Shown here in pieces: positions 1 to 5,448 of a stretch of DNA of 6,624 bases (position 1 is its first letter; every line of letters starts with the position of its first letter). Position numbers and translations under genes: made by a program. Origin of the DNA: UBA3071 sp965369635 (GTDB taxonomy: Bacteria; Chloroflexota; Anaerolineae; UBA3071); assembly GCA_965369635.1 (NCBI GenBank), contig CBDURC010000171.1:1-6624 (forward strand). The letters are read 5' to 3'. The notes beneath the pieces were generated by a model. The model was not told the origin of the DNA and did not search any database. It was given only the letters and a program-made list of their open reading frames with translations.

Positions 1-30
1 CTACCAATGTACCAATCTACCAATCTACCA
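1..30. repeat. 8-bp short tandem repeat, ctaccaat unit
   Basis: About 3.75 copies of an 8-bp unit: ctaccaat, gtaccaat, ctaccaat, ctacca. On the minus strand the unit reads ATTGGTAG. The final Trp codon and TAG stop of the deacetylase lie inside it, so the repeat provides the end of the gene. It may continue beyond the window edge. The repeat is read directly; any function is unknown. Confidence 0.8.
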
Positions 31-1099
31 GCCTGAGCAGATGGAGCAGGTCGTCGGCGGTGTGCGAGCCGCGTACGCGGATGCGCATCAGTTCGAAGGG
101 ATGGCTTGATGATTGGCGCAGGCCCTGATGACTGGTGAGGCCGCCCCAGTAGTGGGCAGAGTGAAAGACGTCAATGGTGCGCTGATCGTATTGCCCTGAG
201 GGATATGAGATGAAGCGGGGGTGGAAGCCCAGTTCGAGTTCGATGGATTCCTTGCATCCCAATGCTTGCCAGACCAGGTAGTCCACCGATTTACCTCGGA
301 AGTCAGGGTGGTTGCGGCTGTGACAGCCGATCTCCATGCCCGCGGCGGCCATCTCCCGTAACTGATCCCAGGATAAATGCTCCGGTCGCTCCTCGTTGAC
401 GAAATCGGTGATCACGAAGAAGGTGGCGGTGAAGCCGTGCCCCTGGCCAGGGGCGGGCTCCTGCAGCAGCGGAAAAGCATGGACATAAGCATCGGTGTGG
501 CCGTCGTCGATAGTGATCACGATCGGGTTGTCAGGCAGCGGTGAGCCGCGCGTCAGGTGATCCAGCAACGTGCGCAAGCTGATGCTTTGGTAGCCGGCCT
601 TATGCAGGGCCTGCAGGTGGCTGGCGAACCCCTCCGGCGGCACGGAGAGGTCACGACGCACCGGGCTGGCCCCCTGCGGCGGCGTGGAGATGTAGTGGTA
701 CATCAGGATGGGCACCTTCACCAGCCGCTGCACGCCGTCAGGGGTCGGCCCTGGTGTGGGCCCTGGTGTGGGAGTGAAGGTCGCCGTAGCCGTTGGTGTG
801 GGTGTGTCGGTCACTGTCGGCGTGGCCGTCGGAGTGGCCGTGGCCGTCGGTGATGGCGTGGGTGATGGTGTAGGTGATGGCGTGGCGGTCACCCTGGGGC
901 TGGACGTGGCGGTGGGAGGCGAAGGTGGTGTGTCGGCGAGCCGCGCTATAGTAGGCGACGGTGTAGCATTGCCTATAGGGTCGGCGACGAGGACCGCGGA
1001 TGGCTGGATGGCGTTCAACCCGCGGCAAGCCAGGCCGCTGCCCAGGATGAGCAGCGGGATGAGTGCCCAGAGCCAGACGTGCTGGCGACGTTTCACCAT
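17..1099 (-). CDS. secreted CE4-family polysaccharide deacetylase with Thr/Pro-rich stalk
   Basis: A 360-residue protein predicted to remove N- or O-acetyl groups from an extracellular or wall polysaccharide in a metal-dependent reaction. Residues 1-25 form a signal or anchor segment (KRRQ, then a hydrophobic run ending GSGLAC). C25 could be lipidated, but the -3 position is Gly, so the lipobox is poor. Residues 46-120 are a Thr/Pro/Ser stalk. The NodB-like domain starts at VPILMYHYI (129-137), then TIDDG (196-200; catalytic D198, metal ligand D199), HSRNH (260-264; metal ligands H260 and H264) and FISYPSG (296-302). An EPAPGQG insertion (214-220) sits just before HGFTATFFV. The ATG at 1099 was chosen because it puts the signal segment first; longer versions would prepend Pro/Gly-rich sequence encoded by a hairpin repeat. 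The RBS is weak (GAAAGG, 10 nt upstream). It has its own promoter at 1184-1212. The family is certain; the substrate is not known. Confidence 0.93.
   Translation of the reverse strand: MVKRRQHVWLWALIPLLILGSGLACRGLNAIQPSAVLVADPIGNATPSPTIARLADTPPSPPTATSSPRVTATPSPTPSPTPSPTATATPTATPTVTDTPTPTATATFTPTPGPTPGPTPDGVQRLVKVPILMYHYISTPPQGASPVRRDLSVPPEGFASHLQALHKAGYQSISLRTLLDHLTRGSPLPDNPIVITIDDGHTDAYVHAFPLLQEPAPGQGHGFTATFFVITDFVNEERPEHLSWDQLREMAAAGMEIGCHSRNHPDFRGKSVDYLVWQALGCKESIELELGFHPRFISYPSGQYDQRTIDVFHSAHYWGGLTSHQGLRQSSSHPFELMRIRVRGSHTADDLLHLLRLVDW
439..454. repeat. 16-bp perfect palindrome inside the deacetylase gene
   Basis: The sequence gcccctggccaggggc is identical to its reverse complement. It encodes most of the EPAPGQG insertion between the LLQ and HGFTATFFV segments of the deacetylase, where relatives usually have a much shorter turn. 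Its minus-strand arms (CCCGCCCC ... GGGGC) resemble those of the repeat at 3678-3705 and 4521-4548, so it may be a diverged member of the same family. That relationship is inferred. Confidence 0.55.
740..964 (-). repeat. low-complexity region encoding the Thr/Pro/Ser stalk
   Basis: This stretch encodes residues 46-120 of the deacetylase, dominated by TPSP, TATPT and TPGP units. Near its 3' end on the plus strand a 12-bp unit, ggccctggtgtg, occurs twice in tandem. Such stalks usually hold a catalytic domain away from the membrane and are probably glycosylated. The repetitiveness makes length variation between strains likely. Confidence 0.8.
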
Positions 1100-1123
1100 G
1101 TGCGGTGTGCCTTTCCCCCCGTT

Positions 1124-1143
1124 CCCGCCCCTGCAGGGGAGGG
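1124..1143. repeat. GC-rich hairpin in the deacetylase leader
   Basis: A 12-bp perfect palindrome, cccctgcagggg (1128-1139), is extended by a further ccc/ggg pair across one mismatch. It is followed by more G-runs (to about 1152). It lies between the promoter at 1184-1212 and the deacetylase start at 1099, so it would fold in the mRNA leader roughly 25 nt before the start codon. It resembles the GC-rich REP-like hairpins common in such genomes; a regulatory role is only possible. Confidence 0.5.
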
Positions 1144-1183
1144 GGCAGGGGGCCTCTACCTTTCCCTTCGCCATTGCGCTGCG

Positions 1184-1212
1184 AGCATAGCGCAAGAGAC
1201 TGGTGTTGTCAA
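1184..1212 (-). promoter_or_regulatory. sigma-70 promoter for the deacetylase gene
   Basis: On the minus strand TTGACA (1212-1207) is followed by a 17-nt spacer and TATGCT (1189-1184), a near-consensus promoter. The -35 box contains the TGA stop of the transporter (1211-1209), so the two genes are packed without spare DNA. Transcription should start near 1177, giving a leader of about 78 nt that includes the hairpin at 1124-1143. Confidence 0.75.
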
Positions 1213-2399
1213 GAAGCAACCGACTGCGCTGCTGCTGTCTGCTTCTGGGGCATGAACTGCACAAACACCAGGGAAACGGTGGCAATGCCCGCGCCACAGA
1301 GGAAGGTCACCTCGGCCCCATAGGCTTCCCAGATCAGACCGCCAAGGAGAGGCACGAACATGGCGGACAAGTGATTGATCGTCTGGGCCATGCTCAGATT
1401 GCTGGTGACTTCCTTAGGGCTCACAGCGATCTTCTTGAAGTAGGATGGCAAAGCCAGGTTGAGGCCGAAGAGAAGGTGATCGAGGACGAACAAGATGGAC
1501 AGCAAGAGCAGCGAGTCCAGGTAGGCGTAGCCCAGAAAGACGCCGATGAGCAGCAGGAAATTGCCCGTCAGCACCCAACGTTCGCCGACGCGGCCCACCA
1601 GCTCACCCAGGTAGCGGAACAAGATCATCCCCAGGACGTTGTTGATCAGCAGCAGCAGGGCCGTCTGCCGCGCCGGCAGGCCGTACTTCTGCACCAGCAG
1701 GAAGATGGCGAAGGTGGTGAACATGTGCCGCCGGCTGCCCATGAGGAAGGTCAGCAGGTAGTAGAGCCAGTAGCGGCGGCGAAAGACGATACGCTGCCGC
1801 TGGTGGCCATCTCCGCCTCGCTCGCGCCGCCAGACGGCCAGGCCACCAATGGTGGTAACGACGCCGGCGATGGTGAAGAGCTGGCGATAGCCCCAGGCAT
1901 CGACAGTCAGGAGGACGGTAAGGGTAGCAGCCACGGCGGCCAGGGCCGCCACTGCCTGCAGTATCCCTAGCAACCGCGGTGTCTCTCGCCCTTCGCTTAT
2001 CTTCAGGGCCACAGCGGAACTGTTGGGGTAGAAGGCGTGGAATCCGATGCTGCTGATTATCGTGCCTGCGATGAGTGTGCCCCAGCTCCTGGCCCCGGCG
2101 GTGGCGATCAGTCCCAGACCCATTACTACCGTGCTGAGACTGAGCACCTCCATCTCGCTGAGCACGAGGGCCAGGAAGGCCAGCCAGAAGCCGAGCAGCC
2201 CTGGCACCTCCCGCAGCGACTGGATGAGGCCGATCTGGTCGGCGCGCATCGCCAGTTCTTCCACGGCGAAGTTGGTGAACAGGGCCCTCCAGACGTTGAA
2301 GCCGAAAAACAGGAAGAGATTGCCGGCGATCAGGCGATAGACGATGGGTTTCTTGGATGACAAGTCTTCCTCCGATGTTTCCCAGATCCCTTCCCCCAC
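1209..2399 (-). CDS. MFS-type 12-helix membrane transporter
   Basis: A 396-residue integral membrane protein, the usual size for the major facilitator superfamily. Hydrophobic segments lie near residues 21-39, 56-80, 84-103, 107-126, 143-165 and 172-190. An Arg-rich cytoplasmic loop (191-210) follows, then segments at 211-237, 243-265, 275-293, 297-320, 336-358 and 362-383: the classical 6+6 arrangement. No substrate-specific motif was recognised, so the cargo is unknown. The start is uncertain. GTG at 2399 has GGAGG only 3 nt upstream, whereas TTG at 2363 has GGAGGA 4 nt upstream and would give a protein 12 residues shorter; both leave the first helix intact. It lies 123 nt after the glycosyltransferase with no clear promoter between, so it may be read from the upstream operon. 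A role in moving a surface-glycan component is possible but only inferred from position. Confidence 0.88.
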   Translation of the reverse strand: MGEGIWETSEEDLSSKKPIVYRLIAGNLFLFFGFNVWRALFTNFAVEELAMRADQIGLIQSLREVPGLLGFWLAFLALVLSEMEVLSLSTVVMGLGLIATAGARSWGTLIAGTIISSIGFHAFYPNSSAVALKISEGRETPRLLGILQAVAALAAVAATLTVLLTVDAWGYRQLFTIAGVVTTIGGLAVWRRERGGDGHQRQRIVFRRRYWLYYLLTFLMGSRRHMFTTFAIFLLVQKYGLPARQTALLLLINNVLGMILFRYLGELVGRVGERWVLTGNFLLLIGVFLGYAYLDSLLLLSILFVLDHLLFGLNLALPSYFKKIAVSPKEVTSNLSMAQTINHLSAMFVPLLGGLIWEAYGAEVTFLCGAGIATVSLVFVQFMPQKQTAAAQSVAS

Positions 2400-2522
2400 T
2401 TCCCTCCGCCGTGTGCGGGGCGTCCAGACCGGGGAGATGGGTAACAGATGTCTGGGAACATGGGTTGCCTATGTATCCGGTCCATGCAGCGGGAGAGGGC
2501 CAGGAAGGGGGTCGGGGGGGTA
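2400..2522. other. intergenic gap with possible insertion-sequence end remnant
   Basis: This gap lies between the transporter start and the glycosyltransferase stop. It contains two related ~20-bp blocks in direct orientation: gggagatgggtaacagatgt (2432-2451) and a copy at 2454-2474 matching about 15 of 20 positions with one gap. Spaced blocks with an atgggt..c..atgt pattern recall transposase-binding ends of some IS481-like elements, but no transposase is present. A run of seven G (2514-2520) is also present. No terminator or clear sigma-70 promoter was found. Confidence 0.3.
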
Positions 2523-3476
2523 TCATTCCACCAGCAGTCCGATCAGGTACTCATCGTCCACCCGCTTGCTGGACTGCACCGCTCGCCGCTTGCGCAGTAT
2601 CCGCGGCAGGCTCAGCACTCCGGCGAGTTGGCCGCGCAGTCGCGCTCGCGCCGCTTCCCCTCGCCACGCCCTGAGCGCCTCCCAGGCGATACGCGTCTGC
2701 GCCTTGACGATCCGCCACCAGTGGCGGCGCAGCAGGCGGCCCGGCACATCCTTGGCCAGCACCCAGATCGTGTTGCGCCCCGTGTAGAAGCTGGCGATGG
2801 TTCCGCCGCCGGTGGCGCTCAATCGGTGGTAGACGCGGGCCTGTGGCGCGAAGACGGCGCGATAGCCAGCTAGTTGCAGCCGCCAGCCCAAGTCCACGTC
2901 CTCGCAATACATGAAGAACTCTTCATCGAAGCCGCCGACCGCGTCCCATGCCTCCCGGCGATAGGCCACCGCGCCGCCGCATCCGCTGAAGACCTCCACC
3001 GCCTGGTCGTACTGCCCCTCGTCCCGTTCCCACACGCCCCGGTTGCGGGGGATGCCGTCCATGCCGTAGTGGTCACCCGCAGTGTGCAGCGTGTCCCGAC
3101 GGTCGAAGAGCAGCATCTTGCTGGCCGCACTGCCCGCCTCGGGATGCTCGACCAATGTCTCCACCAGGGCAGCCAGCCAGCCGGGCTCGGCTTCTGTGTC
3201 GTTGTTCAGCATGATCAGAACATCGCCTCGGGCGGCCTCCGCACCTCGATTACATGCTCCTGTCAGGCCATAGTTGTCGTCCAGTTGAATGACCCGCACT
3301 TCCGGGTAGTCTTGTGCCAGCAGCGCCAGGGACCTGTCCGTGGACGCGTTGTCAACGACGAGGATTTCAAGGCGCGGATAGGTCTGACGGCGGAGCGCGT
3401 CCAGGCAAACGGGCAGATAGTCTGCCCCGTTCCAGTTAGGGATGATGATGCTACACAGGGGCTGCTGATCGAACAT
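2523..3476 (-). CDS. family 2 glycosyltransferase, rhamnosyltransferase-like
   Basis: A 317-residue GT-A fold enzyme predicted to transfer a sugar from a nucleotide donor to a growing glycan at the cytoplasmic face of the membrane. Motifs in order: SIIIPNWNG (9-17) and VVDNASTD (40-47) for nucleotide binding; LNNDTE (90-95), the NND metal-binding motif replacing DXD; FSGCGGAVAYRREAW (163-177); and GGFDEEFFMYCEDVDLGWRL (181-200), whose ED pair (192-193) marks the acceptor/catalytic region, followed by YH (216-217). The C-terminal 70 residues are basic and amphipathic, fitting peripheral membrane attachment. The pattern is that of WbbL-type rhamnosyltransferases, which agrees with an rmlD-like gene directly upstream. 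The ATG at 3476 was chosen because the protein starts right before the first strand; a longer in-frame reading only translates the neighbouring gene in a wrong frame. It begins 13 nt after the upstream stop, with a weak RBS, so coupling is likely. Sugar specificity is inferred. Confidence 0.92.
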   Translation of the reverse strand: MFDQQPLCSIIIPNWNGADYLPVCLDALRRQTYPRLEILVVDNASTDRSLALLAQDYPEVRVIQLDDNYGLTGACNRGAEAARGDVLIMLNNDTEAEPGWLAALVETLVEHPEAGSAASKMLLFDRRDTLHTAGDHYGMDGIPRNRGVWERDEGQYDQAVEVFSGCGGAVAYRREAWDAVGGFDEEFFMYCEDVDLGWRLQLAGYRAVFAPQARVYHRLSATGGGTIASFYTGRNTIWVLAKDVPGRLLRRHWWRIVKAQTRIAWEALRAWRGEAARARLRGQLAGVLSLPRILRKRRAVQSSKRVDDEYLIGLLVE

Positions 3477-3489
3477 CGGGTGCTTGCTC

Positions 3490-4419
3490 TCAATCGCCGT
3501 GATGCGTGATACGTGATGCGTGTTGCGTGAGGAAGTAGGCGGCCAGTGCGTCCTGCCATGGCCTCGGTCTGATTCCCAGTTCCGCCCCCGCCGTGTTGGC
3601 CAGGATTGCCCGCAACGGCGGCGTGGAGGATCGCTTCCATTCGCTCGATCGGATAGGGGTGATGGGGACATGGTTGCGGTCAGCCCCGCTTGGGGCGGGG
3701 CCAGCCTGGCGGAGGATCTCATGGGCGAATTGGTAGCGGGAACAGACCCCGGCATTGGCGAGGTGGTAGATGCCGTAGTGCTCCGTCTCAATGAGCTGGG
3801 CGATGGCTGCTGCAGCATCCGGCGCGTAGGTGGGATTGCCGAACTCGTCGTCCACCACGCGCAGTGCGCCGTACTTGTCGGCGGCGGCGATGATCTTGGC
3901 CACGAAGTTGTTGCCGCCAGGGGCGAAGAGCCAGGCCACTCGCACGATATAGAATCGTTGCAGCAAAGCCCTCACCACCCGTTCGCCGGCGGCTTTACTG
4001 CGGGCATAGGTGCTGATAGGGCTAGGTGCGTCCCACTCGCGATAGGGCACGTCGGCTCTCCCGTCGAAGACCTCGTTGGTGCTGAGGTAGACCATGGCTG
4101 CCCCCGCTTGCTGGCAGGCCAGAGCCACGTTCTGCGTGCCCCAGACGTTGACGCGGTAGGCGACGTCTGGCTCCCGTTCCGCCCCGTCCACGTCAGTGTA
4201 TGCCGCCGGATGGATGACCACGTCAGGATGGAAATCGGCGATGGTGCGAATGATCGCCGGATCGGTGATATCGCCTGCGGGCAGATCGAGGAGGAGCAGC
4301 GTGCGGTCGGCTAGCGCTTCCTGCAGCGCCTGGCCCAGTTGCCCCAGACATCCGGTGATGACGACACGAGCAGGTGTCGAGCCTAGCGTTGTGCGCTTTG
4401 GGTCTTGGATTTCCTTCAC
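3490..4419 (-). CDS. rmlD: RmlD-like dTDP-4-dehydrorhamnose reductase (extended SDR)
   Basis: A 309-residue NAD(P)H-dependent reductase. The family performs the last step of dTDP-L-rhamnose synthesis, reducing the 4-keto sugar. Visible features are the Rossmann motif ITGCLGQLGQ (21-30), HPAAYTDVDGAE (70-81), STNEVFDG (113-120) and the catalytic Y138xxxK142 with T114. RmlD proteins commonly read STDYVFDG here, so D115N and Y116E are substitutions; T, Y and K of the catalytic set are kept. GNPTYAPDAA (195-204) is the conserved sugar-binding region. Two oddities are seen. A palindromic repeat adds residues GPAPSGADR (about 240-248) before VPITPIRSSEW, and the last residues (QHASRITHH, 299-307) are encoded by a heptamer repeat. 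The GTG start overlaps the upstream TGA (GTGA) and has GAGG 5 nt upstream, indicating translational coupling. rmlA, rmlB and rmlC are not in the window, so the exact nucleotide-sugar substrate is inferred. Confidence 0.88.
   Translation of the reverse strand: MKEIQDPKRTTLGSTPARVVITGCLGQLGQALQEALADRTLLLLDLPAGDITDPAIIRTIADFHPDVVIHPAAYTDVDGAEREPDVAYRVNVWGTQNVALACQQAGAAMVYLSTNEVFDGRADVPYREWDAPSPISTYARSKAAGERVVRALLQRFYIVRVAWLFAPGGNNFVAKIIAAADKYGALRVVDDEFGNPTYAPDAAAAIAQLIETEHYGIYHLANAGVCSRYQFAHEILRQAGPAPSGADRNHVPITPIRSSEWKRSSTPPLRAILANTAGAELGIRPRPWQDALAAYFLTQHASRITHHGD
3499..3530. repeat. 7-bp short tandem repeat, gtgatgc unit
   Basis: Four full units plus a partial one: gtgatgc, gtgatac, gtgatgc, gtgttgc, gtga. 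On the minus strand this encodes the QHASRITHH tail of the RmlD-like protein, which stops six bases after the repeat. The array ends right before the glycosyltransferase start region. Degenerate heptamer arrays of this kind are typical of repeat-rich, non-coding DNA, so the tail is probably not a conserved part of the enzyme. Confidence 0.75.
3678..3705. repeat. palindromic GC-rich repeat, copy 1, inside the RmlD-like gene
   Basis: This 28-bp segment matches 4521-4548 at 27 of 28 positions; the one difference is t3680 versus c4523. The core GCCCCGC-TTGGG-GCGGGGC forms a 7-bp stem with a 5-nt loop. It is read as AGPAPSGAD in the RmlD-like protein, at a point where relatives have only a few residues between the helix ending RQAG and the VPITPI strand. 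This looks like an in-frame insertion of a dispersed element. Confidence 0.8.
4416..4419 (-). promoter_or_regulatory. GTGA stop/start overlap (translational coupling)
   Basis: The minus strand reads GTGA. GTG starts the RmlD-like protein and TGA ends the SGNH hydrolase. A GAGG Shine-Dalgarno sequence lies within the last codons of the hydrolase, 5 nt before the GTG. Re-initiation by terminating ribosomes is the usual consequence, which keeps the two products in proportion. Confidence 0.75.
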
Positions 4420-5369
4420 GGTTGCCTCAGTGAAACCAGAGTGCCGTCCTGTTCCAGGGCGGTGAAGATGATTCCAGCTAGCCGCTCTTGCCCCGCGGTG
4501 GTGAGGTGGATGCCGTCGTAGGCCAGCCCCGCTTGGGGCGGGGCCAGCATCTCTGCCAGATCCCTTCCGGCAAGGCCAGCCTCGGCGTCGATCAGTTCCA
4601 CATCCAGAGCCGCAGCCGTCTCCCGGACGTGGTGGTTGTATTGATGGTACACTGCCATCTGCTGCGCCTGCAACTCAGGTGGCCAATAGGCATGAGCCCC
4701 TTCGTCCACGGGTGTCATCGTGACCAGGTAGATATGCGGTACTCCCGCTCGTTGGGCCGCACGAATCATCCGCTGAAGTGCGGCGCTGAAGGCCTCAGCC
4801 CCGACGCGGGGTCGCAGCGCAGCGTTCATCTGCGTGGACGGCGGCGGTTCCTCTCCCCGCAACTCTCTGCGCAGTGCCCGGTAGAGCCGCGATCCGCCCA
4901 GGGGGCCGAAGTGCTGGCTTGGGAAGGTCTCTCGCTCCCGCCAGGCGTCGAACTCCGAGCGGGCCAGATAGCAGTCATTCAAGCCGAAAGCAATGAACAG
5001 AACGTGCGGGCGAAAACGCAGAGCATCGCGTTCCAATCGCGCCAGCCCCTGCACCGCCGTCTCGCCGCAGATGCCGCTGTTGATGACCTTCCAGGGGGCG
5101 TCGGGATACCGTTTCCGCAATCGGGCTTCCAACTGGTCGGGCCAGGCCGCTTCCGCAGGCACGATGTGGCCGTTGACGATGGAATCGCCCAGGGCGACGA
5201 GGCGGATGTCGTTTTTCACGTCAGACCACTCCAGTGAGGCGGTGATGGGCTGCAGCGCGTCCGATGGCGTCGCCAGCATGGGCTGTCGGCGCAGCCGCAG
5301 CCATACCTCCCCTGTCGCCAGAAGGATGCCAGCAAGTATCACTACGAAAAGGACCGCTGTTGCCCACAC
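4416..5369 (-). CDS. membrane-anchored SGNH/GDSL-family hydrolase
   Basis: A 317-residue serine esterase-type protein. An uncleaved-looking hydrophobic segment (about residues 2-20) is followed by an SGNH domain that probably faces the outside. Block I is VALGDSIVNG (58-67, nucleophile S63). Block II is NSGICGETA (97-105, oxyanion G99). Block III is FGLND (128-132, N131). Block V is YDGIHLT (284-290), with D285 and H288 completing the triad. Such enzymes often remove or transfer acetyl or acyl groups on glycans, which suits the gene's place at the head of a glycan operon; the actual substrate is unknown. A palindromic repeat inserts LAPPQAGLA (275-283) immediately before block V. The GTG at 5369 is preferred: AGGAG lies 6 nt upstream and the promoter's -10 box sits at 5394-5389. 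An ATG at 5390 would add seven residues but overlaps that -10 box and has no RBS. The stop overlaps the next gene's start. Confidence 0.88.
   Translation of the reverse strand: MWATAVLFVVILAGILLATGEVWLRLRRQPMLATPSDALQPITASLEWSDVKNDIRLVALGDSIVNGHIVPAEAAWPDQLEARLRKRYPDAPWKVINSGICGETAVQGLARLERDALRFRPHVLFIAFGLNDCYLARSEFDAWRERETFPSQHFGPLGGSRLYRALRRELRGEEPPPSTQMNAALRPRVGAEAFSAALQRMIRAAQRAGVPHIYLVTMTPVDEGAHAYWPPELQAQQMAVYHQYNHHVRETAAALDVELIDAEAGLAGRDLAEMLAPPQAGLAYDGIHLTTAGQERLAGIIFTALEQDGTLVSLRQP
4521..4548. repeat. palindromic GC-rich repeat, copy 2, inside the SGNH hydrolase gene
   Basis: This segment is the partner of 3678-3705, with 25 bp fully identical (4524-4548) and the same 7-bp-stem hairpin. 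Here it is read in a different frame, as LAPPQAGLA, directly before the catalytic block V (YDGIH). Both copies lie in the same orientation relative to transcription, 843 bp apart. The surrounding sequences are unrelated, which excludes a gene duplication. Confidence 0.8.
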
Positions 5370-5375
5370 GTTCGT

Positions 5376-5380
5376 CTCCT
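5376..5380 (-). promoter_or_regulatory. ribosome binding site deciding the SGNH hydrolase start
   Basis: On the minus strand AGGAG lies 6 nt upstream of the GTG at 5369. It falls just downstream of the predicted transcription start set by the TACAAT box at 5394-5389. It therefore favours the GTG over the ATG at 5390. Confidence 0.6.
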
Positions 5381-5388
5381 GGCGGCCC

Positions 5389-5417
5389 ATTGTAGCATCG
5401 TTTGTACCTGGATGCAA
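5389..5417 (-). promoter_or_regulatory. sigma-70 promoter for the SGNH-rmlD-glycosyltransferase operon
   Basis: On the minus strand TTGCAT (5417-5412) is followed by a 17-nt spacer and TACAAT (5394-5389). The expected start point, about 7 nt further, leaves a very short leader that just contains the AGGAG ribosome binding site before the GTG at 5369. The agreement of promoter, RBS and start codon supports all three. Confidence 0.65.
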
Positions 5418-5418
5418 G

Positions 5419-5429
5419 GCAACGGTTGC
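5419..5429. promoter_or_regulatory. small dyad between the divergent promoters
   Basis: The sequence gcaacggttgc has perfect 5-bp arms around a single central base. It lies next to the -35 box of the leftward promoter and 19 nt from the -35 box of the rightward one. It could be an operator for a regulator acting on both genes, but it is short enough to be chance. Confidence 0.25.
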
Positions 5430-5448
5430 GCCTAAGGCAGCAGGATTC

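Noticed and set aside
1..30. CRISPR-like array
   Set aside because: The 8-bp units are directly adjacent with no spacers, so this is a simple tandem repeat.
708..1190. Plus-strand Val/Gly-repeat reading frame opposite the deacetylase stalk
   Set aside because: It is the antisense reading of the Thr/Pro repeat region, with no recognisable domain; the minus-strand gene has clear catalytic motifs.
1100..1297. N-terminal extension of the deacetylase up to 1297, including an ATG at 1174
   Set aside because: It would overlap the transporter gene, the promoter at 1184-1212 and a hairpin repeat, and would bury the signal segment 25-66 residues inside the protein.
1203..1970. Long plus-strand open frame opposite the transporter
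   Set aside because: Its composition (very rich in Gln, Glu, Asp and His) is that of antisense translation of membrane-helix codons. The minus-strand frame shows twelve membrane segments.
3678..3705. Internal transcription terminator
   Set aside because: The hairpin is GC-rich but has no following T-run in either direction and lies in the middle of a coding sequence.
3477..3818. N-terminal extension of the glycosyltransferase by 114 residues
   Set aside because: The added part is low-complexity Ser/Arg/Pro sequence that translates the RmlD-like gene and the heptamer repeat in a wrong frame. The GT-A domain begins right after the ATG at 3476.
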